Made by a program: the position numbers and the translations under genes
Assembly (NCBI GenBank): GCA_028824685.1
Contig: JAPPCZ010000086.1
Location: 1-64,000 of the forward strand
From: Candidatus Poribacteria bacterium
Lineage (GTDB): Bacteria; Poribacteria; WGA-4E; WGA-3G
Direction of reading: 5' to 3'
Length of the DNA: 64,000 nt
Shown: one piece after another, positions 34,386 to 42,748 of the stretch
How positions within the stretch are numbered: the stretch's first letter is position 1
How the letters are laid out: every line of letters begins with the position of its first letter
Notes under the pieces: model-generated
What the model saw: only the letters and a program-made list of their open reading frames with translations
What the model was told of the DNA's origin: nothing
The model's database searches: none

Positions 34386-35189
34386 TTATCCCCATCTTTG
34401 TTCAGGTGGATCGAAGACAAAACCGTGAAAGAACTTTCGTTGCTCTGGCGAGAGTTGTGAGTTATAGAATGCTTTCGGATACCCCCAATGCTCTTGGGAA
34501 GCAATCATCCACGGATGTTCGTAGGCATAATAGAGCATTTCACGACATCCTTGCGGTTTGGTAAAGATACCAGCAGAATGCCAGAGCGCGTTGTGGAACA
34601 GAATCGCACTCCCCGCTGGCGCACAAACTTCTAATGCCCCCGGATATTCATAAGGGTATCTCAAGTCTTCATGGTTCGGGTCATGCATGGCTTTATGACT
34701 GCCCGGTATGAGCCATAGATTGCCTTGTCCGCCTTCTGTCATATCTGTTAGATAGTAGCCGAGTTTAAGTTGTAGTAATGGAATTGGACGTAAATTGCGA
34801 TAGCCATCATCGTGTCCATCAATGTGCCATCCCATTGGACGATCCATAAGTTCTGTACCGTGCTCAATAATGGCGTCGGATGCGTGGTGGTGCGGCATCT
34901 CATTGAGCAGTCCTGTGACGTAAGGCATCATCGGTTGCCAATCCAGCAGTTCCAGGAACAACGGATGATCACCAAGTATGTAGAAAATGCGTGTGCTTTT
35001 TTCTCCATTGATATGCGTCATTCCTGTGTGCGGTATGCCTTTTGTTTCACATTCCCGACGTTTCTTGATGGATTCAGTGAGCGCGTTTCTAAGGGCAGCG
35101 ATATGCGGACGCTCAAGAAAATGCTCTAACACTAAATAACCGTTATTTTCGAAAAAGAACCGTTGGGCATCAGTTAAATCATGCGTCAT
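34386..35189 (-). CDS. Phytanoyl-CoA dioxygenase (PhyH) family protein
   Basis: The 267-residue protein is another PhyH-type oxygenase. Its iron site is in GWHIDGHDDGYRN, with the H-x-D being HID. The distal His is in FHNALWHSAGIFT, and NLWLIPGSHKAMH is the family loop. It starts with the common ALRFFFENNGYLVLE-like pattern (here AQRFFFENNGYLVLEHF). It is the first gene of the PhyH-PhyH-DUF420 run. The ATG at 35189 has only a weak AGAGGT upstream. Substrate unknown. Confidence 0.87.
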   Translation of the reverse strand: MTHDLTDAQRFFFENNGYLVLEHFLERPHIAALRNALTESIKKRRECETKGIPHTGMTHINGEKSTRIFYILGDHPLFLELLDWQPMMPYVTGLLNEMPHHHASDAIIEHGTELMDRPMGWHIDGHDDGYRNLRPIPLLQLKLGYYLTDMTEGGQGNLWLIPGSHKAMHDPNHEDLRYPYEYPGALEVCAPAGSAILFHNALWHSAGIFTKPQGCREMLYYAYEHPWMIASQEHWGYPKAFYNSQLSPEQRKFFHGFVFDPPEQRWG

Positions 35190-35908
35190 GTGCGTTACCT
35201 CTGCTGAGTATAGTTTTGATGGTGTTGTTCTGACACGTAATCATTTAGTGTGGATATACATGTCGGGTTTCGCTGCGCTCTACCCGACCTACGAAAAGAC
35301 TAAATTGACGTTTATGGCAGAATACGCCAAATCAAGAAATCAACGGTATGAACGCCATTGGGCGAATACGCGTATGGTATTCGCCATGATTCCCCGTGTG
35401 GTATTCTGCATTGGTTAGGAAAACGCATCATAGATGTCAATTTAGTGAATAACGTTTACTCACCTGATATACCTTTCGCCCCGCTGGGGCTAAAGATATG
35501 GTAGACACAATTTTCTATACACCTGTCGCCTCTCCGAGGCTTTAATAAATCACATCTACAGCACTGGCAGTGCGGAAGGTTTGTAGAAAAATGTTGTCCT
35601 TCTCCATTTGAGTTCCGCACGAACGGCATAAAAAGATAAACATATCGTTCCTACGGAACTCAAAAGCCTGTATACAACCGTGGTCTATAAACATATCGTT
35701 CCTACGGAACTCAAAAAAAGGTGTCGTTTTTTCTATAAACATATCGTTCCTACGGAACTCAAGATGCAAAATCGGGCTTACAAAGCCCTCCCACAAGAGA
35801 GAATCAGGTAATTATATGCCTAAGTTGACACCTATGGGTGTTGCAAGCTCTACCCGACCTACGAAAAGACCGCACCAAGACGGTAGGTGCAGATATTCTT
35901 AAATTTTA
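35190..35908. repeat. Cluster of A, D and C repeats, no gene
   Basis: A family A REP lies at 35262-35294. Family D hairpin material lies at about 35326-35415. A run of family C copies follows, at about 35468-35487, 35610-35627, 35639-35661, 35691-35713 and 35739-35762. The last three have the form ATAAACATATCGTTCCTACG then GAACTC. A final REP remnant is at 35832-35862. A minus-strand frame across the C copies translates as a repeated FRRNDMFI, which is just the repeat. No promoter was identified. Confidence 0.8.
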
Positions 35909-36877
35909 CTATAAATCAAACAATTTTATAGCGTTTTTTCCAAAGATACGAGCGCGGACGGTATTGGGAATATCCATCTCCTCTATCAAACCCACAAACC
36001 GCGGCATATCAACCCACGGATGGTCTGTCCCAAATAGTAGGCGATGCTCGCCAGCAAACTGATATGCGTAGTGCAGTGCCTGCAGCGATGGCGACACAGT
36101 ATCCAAGTAAATCCGACTTAGATATGCGCTTGGCGGTTGTGTAATATGTTCCCTTGCTCTACCTAACACCTCCGTCTGATGGTCTATACGTCCGCTCATA
36201 TAGGGCAAAATGCCGCCCACGTGTGGCATTACAAGTTGTAGGTTTGGATGACGTTCAAGAATGCCACTTAAAATCAATCGTAACAAGGCAAAACTGTTGT
36301 CTACCTGTAACCCCATCATCCCAATCATCCAGTGATCTTTGATTGCTTCACCCCACGTTGGTACTGTGGGATGCATCACAATCGGTATTTGGAGTGTTTC
36401 GGCATGTGTATAAATAGGTTCAAAGTGTAGTGCATCAACCGGTTCGCCTCCGATATGTGAATAGAGCATTATGCCGCGAAATCCCAACGCCTTAACTCTA
36501 TCCATCTCCGTGATTGCTTCATCGGGATTTTGCCACGGTAGGCATGCTAACCCCGCAAAACGATTTGGATATGTGTCTACAAGTTCTGCGATAGCGTTGT
36601 TGATTGCTTGTGCGCCTTTGTTGCCCAATTCTGGTGAAAGCATGCACGGCGGTGGTATGTTGGTGCTGAGTAGTGCCATGTCTACGCCTGCTGCGTCCAT
36701 ATCCTTGAGTTTGCGTTTCGGGTCGTAAGCCTCGTCTTGTAGCCGAAATGTTTGGACATCGCCATAAGTAACGATAACCTCATTGCCGCGACGAATTACT
36801 TGTGGTGGATGTGGATTTTGCGCGAGGATTTCAATGTAGGCTTTTGGGAATATGTGGCTTTGGCAATCAATTCGCAT
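35909..36877 (-). CDS. Amidohydrolase-2 family protein (ACMSD-like)
   Basis: The 322-residue TIM-barrel protein resembles aminocarboxymuconate-semialdehyde decarboxylase and related metal-dependent hydrolases/decarboxylases. Matching segments are IDCQSHIFP at the N-terminus, GFRGIMLYSHIGG, IPIVMHPT with the metal-binding His, VMPHVGGILPY and LLFGTDHPW with the catalytic Asp. The first metal motif is usually D-x-H-x-H, but here the first His is Gln (D-C-Q-S-H), so metal binding or reaction may differ. The ATG at 36877 is preferred over an upstream TTG at 36889. It stands alone on the minus strand. Confidence 0.83.
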   Translation of the reverse strand: MRIDCQSHIFPKAYIEILAQNPHPPQVIRRGNEVIVTYGDVQTFRLQDEAYDPKRKLKDMDAAGVDMALLSTNIPPPCMLSPELGNKGAQAINNAIAELVDTYPNRFAGLACLPWQNPDEAITEMDRVKALGFRGIMLYSHIGGEPVDALHFEPIYTHAETLQIPIVMHPTVPTWGEAIKDHWMIGMMGLQVDNSFALLRLILSGILERHPNLQLVMPHVGGILPYMSGRIDHQTEVLGRAREHITQPPSAYLSRIYLDTVSPSLQALHYAYQFAGEHRLLFGTDHPWVDMPRFVGLIEEMDIPNTVRARIFGKNAIKLFDL

Positions 36878-36993
36878 TTTTCTCGTCAAAGATTGTCATT
36901 TCTATATATCTTTAGTATGCCACGTTTAACCCTCTTTAATCAAGGAATCTTTTTCAGGAAACACACCACTTCCTAAGTGGTAGGTGTAGTTTC

Positions 36994-37107
36994 ATGAAGT
37001 TTAAGAAAATAAATCGGTAATTTTGCGAGGTTAGGGAACCTCACCAGCAGAGGTGGACACATGACTTGTGCAGACAGAAATTACCGAATTAAAAAATTAA
37101 TCTTCAT
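36994..37107. mobile_element. MITE-like element with inverted ends
   Basis: A 114-bp element. The left end is ATGAAGTTTAAGAAAATAAA then TCGGTAATTTT, and the right end is AAATTACCGAATTAAAAAAT then TAATCTTCAT, which are imperfect inverted repeats of about 30 bp. The same ends occur at 32532, 32696, 32881 and 62270. It has no coding capacity, so movement would need a transposase in trans. Confidence 0.7.
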
Positions 37108-37207
37108 CCAACCGAACCGATCAATATCTTGCCACTGCTCCCAATAATCCTTGTGTTTTGCGGCTTGTGATGCTATCATTTGGCAGGATAAGGAGGACAA
37201 GCGAACC

Positions 37208-40200
37208 GTGATTTACAAAGTAAGGAACTGGGCAACCGTCGTATCGTTATTTCTATTTCTGTTGCCGCTGGCGTCGGCACAACTCACGTCAAACATCTGG
37301 AAGAAATTCATCGGCGAACCAGTACCTGCGGGAGTACCTGACCTGATTGACTATTCCTACGCAGGTTACAAAAACGGCGAGGAGGCGATACCTGAAGATT
37401 TTGACTATACAGTCTATGATGTTACGGATTATGGAGCAACGCCTGATGACGGGCAGTCGGACACGATTGCGATTAGAAATGCACTTGATGCCGCTTCTGC
37501 CGGTAGAAGTATAGTGTTTTTCCCACCCGGACAATATGATGTTATGCTTGATGATGACGTAAAAGAACCGTTTGTCGTTAAAGGACATCATGTAATTATT
37601 CGTGGCAGTGGTGCTCAAGGTGCTGGCAGCGGTGGAACAACTATTAAGATGCACAACGAGTTTGCGGAAGGTGAGGACAAATTGTTTATTACACCACCTG
37701 TTGATAATGGTTGGAGTAATAGACCCCGCGTTGTCGGTTCATTTCCAAGTGGAATGAAATCCTTTGATGTAAACAATGCAACTCCACTTATAGGACGCCA
37801 ATTTATCACAATTAGAGGAGATAATCTATTTGGAGAAGACTATGATAAACTCTCTTCGCGCCCATTAACGGATTTGCCTGATTCGTACACAAGAGTTAGA
37901 GAAGGTTTGAAAGTTAGAGAACACCATGAAATTGATAGAATTGAGGGGAACCGGGTCTATATCAAAGCCCCTCTGGTAACGCATCTAAAACCCGGTATGA
38001 GCGTTCTTTGGCAAGATTTAACAGTCGGTATTGGTTTTGAAGATTTACATATTGATGGCAGTTTTAATGAAGTTTATGAGCATTTAGTTCAACATGGACG
38101 TGGTGGCATTAAATTATCAAAAACTGCACATTCATGGATTCGGCGATGTCGGATTTCTAATGTTATTGCTGCATTTTTAATTAGTCAATCCTATTGTGGA
38201 TCGGCAGTTAACAATATTGTTGATGGTAGATTTGGACACAATTTAGGCGGTATTTTTGAATCAACATATAGCATTGTAGCTTTCTTACAAGATCGGACGG
38301 ACAGAGGTATGGTGCATGGTCCAGCAGTATCGCATTACTCGGCAGGAAGTGTTGCATGGCATGTTAGCGGTCCATTAGCAGGAGGCCCTGATACGCATGG
38401 CGCACAGTCGCGCCATTCGTTGTTTGATAATTGCAACAGCATCAGCCATCACACAAGTGGTGGTGGGCGAGGTAGTTTGCCGCATCATTTAGATGGCTAC
38501 ATAAGGTGGAACAATACTGTCCTTTCCGGCACCACCTTTAACCTGTGGGTACCCGACGGTTCCACCTTCACTCAAGGCAGCCTGATCGGATACAAGACGT
38601 TGGGAGGTTCCGTCCCGCGAAATGCCTACTTTGAGGGATTTGGCACACATGTTTTTCCTACTTCCCTTTACGAGGCCCAACTCGTCCGGAGATTAGGCAC
38701 ACTGCCTATGTGGGTTGATGCCGCCAAAGAAGCGCATAAAGCGTTCTTTGAAAGTATCGTCATTGATCCGGGTCAATCCGAGCAATCTACCAATACCCCT
38801 GATGGGTCCTTAGATTTATCACTGGGTGGTCGGAAAATTCTTGGTCCGTGGTTATGGGTAGTGGTGCCGAATGCACAATTGGACGATGATACAGACGTGC
38901 TGTCAAAAGTGAGTGGGGGTGCTGTTACAGAACAACAGATCGCGACTATTGGTGCAGTACCAGGCGACAAAGTTGGCGAAAATGAATGGACTTCGCTCAA
39001 GATTGCAGCCAGCGGTGGCAATAATATCACCGAAATGACGAAACATCTCGGCTGGAACGGAAACAACCGTATCATTTATGGGTTCATCACTTTAAACTCA
39101 CCTCAAGAACAAAATACAAGGATGTTTGTTGGCAGCGATGATGCCGTAAAGGTCTGGCTCAATGGCGAACTCGTGCACAAAGAAATTGTTACGAGGGGCG
39201 CCGACGGTTACCGGAGTTCTTCCCCTGTGTCCCTAAAAGAAGGGAAAAATACCCTATTGGTGGCTGTTGGCAACGGCACCGGAAATTGGAGCGGTTTTTT
39301 TGGTTTTCAAAGGGATGCGGAATATACGGTGCTATCTCCTACCGGAGAAGAAATTATACTTTCAGAAGAAGGCGGCCCAAAGATAGAGGGTCCATGGTTA
39401 TGGGTGTTGGTGCCGGATGAACGTCTTGACAAAACCACAGACTTGCTTGCAAAAGTGAGTGGGGGTGCTGTTACTGAGCAACAAATCGCAACTCATGTTC
39501 CGAAACCGAAAGATAAAGTTGGGGACTATGAATGGACCTCTGAAAAAATAGCTGCCAGTGGCGGAAATAACATTACCTATATGACAAGACGTCTTGGCTG
39601 GAACGGAAACAATCGTGTCATTTATGGTGTAATTGGGTTAAATTCGCCACGAGAACAGAATATAAAAATGCACGTTGGCAGCGATGATAGCGTAAAGGTC
39701 TGGCTTAATGGTGAACAGGTTTACGAGAAGATTGTAGTAAGGGGTGCCAATGATTATCAAGATTCTTTTCCAGTTACCCTAAGACAGGGTACAAATGTCT
39801 TATTAGTCGCTGTTGACAACGGTGGTGGCGGTTGGAGTGGTTTTTTTGGTTTTCAAGGGGATGCGGAATATACAGTGTTACCTCCTCACGGAGAGGGTGG
39901 TCCGAAAATAGTTGGTCCGTGGTTATGGTTGCTATTGTCGGGACAACGTTTTGAGGAAAACATAGACCTGCTGGCAAAAGTAAGTGGTGATACTGTTACT
40001 GAGCAAAAGGTTGCCGCTACTGGGGTAGCTGCAGGTGACAAAGTTGGTGACTACGTGTGGACCTCTGCAAAACTACCTGAAAGCCGCGGAAATAACATCA
40101 ACAATATGGTAGATGCTCTCAACTGGGAAAAATCCAATCAGAACAATGTCATCTACGGTTCCATCACGTTGAATTCACCGCGGGAACAGAATACAGGAAT

Positions 40201-41461
40201 ATTTTATGGAACCGATGATGGTGTAAAGATCTGGCTTAATGGCAACTTGGTCCGCGAGGATCTCAATAAATGGAGTGCTTACGATTACAGAAGTAATTTT
40301 CCTGTCACTTTAAAAGAGGGAAAAAATGTGTTGTTGGTTGCTGTTGACAACAGTGCTGGTGGTTGGAGCGGATATTTTGGTTTTCGATCAGATGCTGAAT
40401 ATACTTTAGAACCTTCTGCTGGTATCGGATATGCCATTTTCAATGATATGATCTACCCCGGAGATACGTTTACGTTTGATATCTATGCAGAGAATGTGAC
40501 CGATTTATCAGAATGGCAGTTTGACATCGCGTTTGATCCCTTACTCCTCAAAGCAATTGAGGTGCGAAAAGGCTATTTTCTGGAGTCGGCGGGGGGTGTA
40601 ACCTCCTTTCAGGAAGGAACAATTGATAATCAGTCCGGTAAAATTATAGGTTTCAGTGAATCGGAACCTAATGGCAACAGTGTCAGTGGTACAGGTTTGC
40701 TGCTGTCGGTAGCGTTTACAGCAAAGACTGGTGGTGAGACACAATTGACGCTCAATAATTTTCAGTTTAATGCAAGCGGTGGTCAAGCTATTTCTGCTGG
40801 TCCCCTTAAGGTTTCTCTTGTGTTGAAGGGTAAGCTGATTTGGGATGTGAATGAAGATGATTGGGTTAACATATTAGATTTAGTTCTCATTGCCCAAAAC
40901 TTGGGAAAACCTGTATCCGTTGATTCGTTAGCTGATGTAAACGACGATGGGATTGTTAACATCTTAGATCTCGTTCTTGTGGCACAACATCTTGGGAAAT
41001 CAACAGCGGCAGCGGGACCTTCCGCTGTTGCAATAGAAGGCTTGGAAGGCGTAGATCCTGCGACAGTTCAAGGGTGGATAGAGCAGGCAAGCGCCGAAGA
41101 TGATGGTTCGCTTGCTTTCCGACAAGGCATCGCGAATCTCGAACGGCTTTTGGCATCCCTAATTCCTAAAGATACAGTGCTGCTGCCTAATTATCCGAAT
41201 CCATTTAATCCAGAGACTTGGATACCGTATCAGCTCTCCGAATCAGCGGAAGTGACCCTGAGAATCTATGCTGTGAATGGCGCATTAGTTCGGACGTTGA
41301 CATTGGGACTCAAGCCTGTTGGTATGTATCAGAGTCGTAGTCGTGCGGCACACTGGGATGGGAAAAACAGTGTAGGTGAGTCTGTTGCGAGTGGTGTGTA
41401 TTTTTACACGCTCACTGCAGGAGAGTTTAAATCAACGCGTAAGATGCTGATTCGGAAGTAG
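37208..41461 (+). CDS. Secreted pectate-lyase-fold, cohesin and dockerin protein
   Basis: The 1417-residue protein has a signal peptide (VVSLFLFLLPLASAQL). A parallel beta-helix domain follows (about 75-560), opening DVTDYGATPDDGQSDT with the pectate-lyase superfamily pattern. Next are three ~175-residue repeats that each contain W-L-N-G-E/N (e.g. SDDSVKVWLNGEQV) and end WSGFFGF or WSGYFGF, jelly-roll-like. A cohesin-like domain (GDTFTFDIYAENVTDLSEWQ) is followed by a type I dockerin with two Ca-binding repeats (DVNEDDWVNILDLVLIAQNL, DVNDDGIVNILDLVLVAQHL). A C-terminal sorting-type module begins NYPNPFNPETW. It probably cuts or binds acidic polysaccharides outside the cell. GTG 37208 follows AGGAGG. 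Confidence 0.88.
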   Translation: MIYKVRNWATVVSLFLFLLPLASAQLTSNIWKKFIGEPVPAGVPDLIDYSYAGYKNGEEAIPEDFDYTVYDVTDYGATPDDGQSDTIAIRNALDAASAGRSIVFFPPGQYDVMLDDDVKEPFVVKGHHVIIRGSGAQGAGSGGTTIKMHNEFAEGEDKLFITPPVDNGWSNRPRVVGSFPSGMKSFDVNNATPLIGRQFITIRGDNLFGEDYDKLSSRPLTDLPDSYTRVREGLKVREHHEIDRIEGNRVYIKAPLVTHLKPGMSVLWQDLTVGIGFEDLHIDGSFNEVYEHLVQHGRGGIKLSKTAHSWIRRCRISNVIAAFLISQSYCGSAVNNIVDGRFGHNLGGIFESTYSIVAFLQDRTDRGMVHGPAVSHYSAGSVAWHVSGPLAGGPDTHGAQSRHSLFDNCNSISHHTSGGGRGSLPHHLDGYIRWNNTVLSGTTFNLWVPDGSTFTQGSLIGYKTLGGSVPRNAYFEGFGTHVFPTSLYEAQLVRRLGTLPMWVDAAKEAHKAFFESIVIDPGQSEQSTNTPDGSLDLSLGGRKILGPWLWVVVPNAQLDDDTDVLSKVSGGAVTEQQIATIGAVPGDKVGENEWTSLKIAASGGNNITEMTKHLGWNGNNRIIYGFITLNSPQEQNTRMFVGSDDAVKVWLNGELVHKEIVTRGADGYRSSSPVSLKEGKNTLLVAVGNGTGNWSGFFGFQRDAEYTVLSPTGEEIILSEEGGPKIEGPWLWVLVPDERLDKTTDLLAKVSGGAVTEQQIATHVPKPKDKVGDYEWTSEKIAASGGNNITYMTRRLGWNGNNRVIYGVIGLNSPREQNIKMHVGSDDSVKVWLNGEQVYEKIVVRGANDYQDSFPVTLRQGTNVLLVAVDNGGGGWSGFFGFQGDAEYTVLPPHGEGGPKIVGPWLWLLLSGQRFEENIDLLAKVSGDTVTEQKVAATGVAAGDKVGDYVWTSAKLPESRGNNINNMVDALNWEKSNQNNVIYGSITLNSPREQNTGIFYGTDDGVKIWLNGNLVREDLNKWSAYDYRSNFPVTLKEGKNVLLVAVDNSAGGWSGYFGFRSDAEYTLEPSAGIGYAIFNDMIYPGDTFTFDIYAENVTDLSEWQFDIAFDPLLLKAIEVRKGYFLESAGGVTSFQEGTIDNQSGKIIGFSESEPNGNSVSGTGLLLSVAFTAKTGGETQLTLNNFQFNASGGQAISAGPLKVSLVLKGKLIWDVNEDDWVNILDLVLIAQNLGKPVSVDSLADVNDDGIVNILDLVLVAQHLGKSTAAAGPSAVAIEGLEGVDPATVQGWIEQASAEDDGSLAFRQGIANLERLLASLIPKDTVLLPNYPNPFNPETWIPYQLSESAEVTLRIYAVNGALVRTLTLGLKPVGMYQSRSRAAHWDGKNSVGESVASGVYFYTLTAGEFKSTRKMLIRK

Positions 41462-41492
41462 TAGTGATTGATAAAAGGAGAGTTCAAGAACC

Positions 41493-41645
41493 ATGATCAA
41501 TAAAATCAGAAAATGGATAGCTGCATCGTTGTGCCTGTTTCTGTTATTGTTATCGCTTGTATCAGCACAACTCACACTGAATATCCGGAAGAAATTCATC
41601 GGGGAACCTGTCCTCGTAGGCACACCCGATCTAAAGGAGATATAA
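41493..41645 (+). pseudogene. Truncated 5' end of a paralogue of the 37208 gene
   Basis: A 50-codon frame with AAAAGGAGAG upstream encodes a signal peptide (ASLCLFLLLLSLVSAQL) and then KKFIGEPVLVGTPDL. The 37208 protein has LASAQLTSNIWKKFIGEPVP and AGVPDL at the same place. The match stops there and the frame ends in TAA two bases before the next ATG. It is either the broken start of a second pectate-lyase-like gene or a leader fused onto the next gene's ribosome binding site (AAAGGAGA at its 3' end). Confidence 0.8.
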
Positions 41646-41646
41646 A

Positions 41647-42207
41647 ATGAATTTCAAACAAAAATTAACCTATATGCTTATCGGAAGTCTATTCACACTT
41701 GCAGGATACTTCCTTGCATCTCTTACAAATCACCAGCCACCAACAGCACACGGACAAGAGAACACAAACAGCGTCATAGACAAAATCGTGTGTAAAAAAA
41801 TAAAAATCGTCAATAGTTTTGGGACAACGATGGCTGTCATAAAGGGAACTCAGATCGGTGGATGGATGACCTTGCATAACAGACAGGGAGAAGTAATTAC
41901 TTTAATGAGACCAGGAAGGTATAATATCTATGCAAGTCCAGGGAGATATGATGGTCCTATTGATGAAGTAGAACAAGGTGAAGAACTTCTTCATATCGGC
42001 CCTATGGCAATTAACATCAACAACCTTGATGGGAAGAATGTTGTAAGTCTGGGGATGGGCATCCCCAGTTTTGCAGGTTACATTGATGTCAAGAATAAAG
42101 AAGGCAAAGACTTGGTATCCATCAGCGCGCAGGAAGGTCGCCCAAACGATGGTCTAATCAACGTCTACAACCATAAAGGAGAATGGCGTTCAATCAGTAA
42201 GGACTGA
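41647..42207 (+). CDS. Unknown exported/anchored protein with beta repeats
   Basis: The 186-residue protein has an N-terminal anchor or signal (LTYMLIGSLFTLAGYFLASL). The rest is made of short, alike beta segments such as VNSFGTTMAVIKGTQIGGW, LHNRQGEVITLM, NNLDGKNVVSLGM, KNKEGKDLVSISA and YNHKGEW. They look like repeated hairpins with an N-x-x-G-x-x-V/I core. I recognise the pattern as typical of small exported proteins in this kind of genome but know no function. The start lies just after the truncated paralogue, whose last codons hold its ribosome binding site. Confidence 0.65.
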   Translation: MNFKQKLTYMLIGSLFTLAGYFLASLTNHQPPTAHGQENTNSVIDKIVCKKIKIVNSFGTTMAVIKGTQIGGWMTLHNRQGEVITLMRPGRYNIYASPGRYDGPIDEVEQGEELLHIGPMAININNLDGKNVVSLGMGIPSFAGYIDVKNKEGKDLVSISAQEGRPNDGLINVYNHKGEWRSISKD

Positions 42208-42748
42208 TTGTTCCAAATAAAATAAGTGTAACGAGGAGAAATTAGTTTTACCTAATAGCAAGCACTTGTAAGTGGGGATGAAAAACGGTACAATTTTGAT
42301 TAGGACTCAGATTAAATAATTAGAAGTCGTTAAGTTCTTGTAGGTTAGGGTGAACCCAGGTGAAATCCAACATTTAGAACCTGTAAAATCGTTTTTTGTT
42401 GGGTTTCGTTCCTCAACCCAACCTACAAGAGGGTAGAGTTGTTATAAACATATCGTTCCTACGGAACTCAGTTAAGGGGAGTTCCTGTTTTCTATAAACA
42501 TATCGTCCCTACGGGACTGGTCAGTAATTTGGCGAGGTTAGGAAGAAATCAAGAAATCAACGGTATGAATGCCTTTTTGGTATTCGCCCAAATCAACGCC
42601 ACATGCCTGTAGGCATCTGTCCAAATCAACGCCGAATGCGCTTTTGGGCATTCGGCGGGTATGAATGCCATTGGCTGAATGCGCTTTTGGCATTTCAGCA
42701 TGATGCCCCGCCTCGCTACCGGTCAGTAGTTTGGTATAACAATCAAAT
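42208..42748. repeat. Cluster of A, C and D repeats, no gene
   Basis: A variant REP pair lies at about 42343-42430 (GTAGGTTAGGGTGAACCC... and TGTTGGGTTTCGTTCCTCAA then CCCAACCTAC). Two family C copies lie at about 42446-42469 and 42495-42518. A TAATTTGGCGAGGTTAGG motif shared with the MITE at 36994 lies at about 42526-42543. A run of family D material (AAATCAACG, GGCATTC) covers 42547-42710. Confidence 0.75.

Noticed and set aside
35461..35765. CRISPR-like array of family C units
   Set aside because: Few units, the repeat is a short palindrome that also occurs singly all over the window, the intervening sequences are short and uneven, and there are no cas genes.
35542..35796. Minus-strand frame encoding repeated FRRNDMFI
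   Set aside because: It only translates the family C repeats; no ribosome binding site or independent coding signal.
36994..37107. tRNA or small RNA gene in the gap before the pectate-lyase-like gene
   Set aside because: The folding potential comes from the inverted ends of a MITE-like element; there is no cloverleaf and no anticodon arm.
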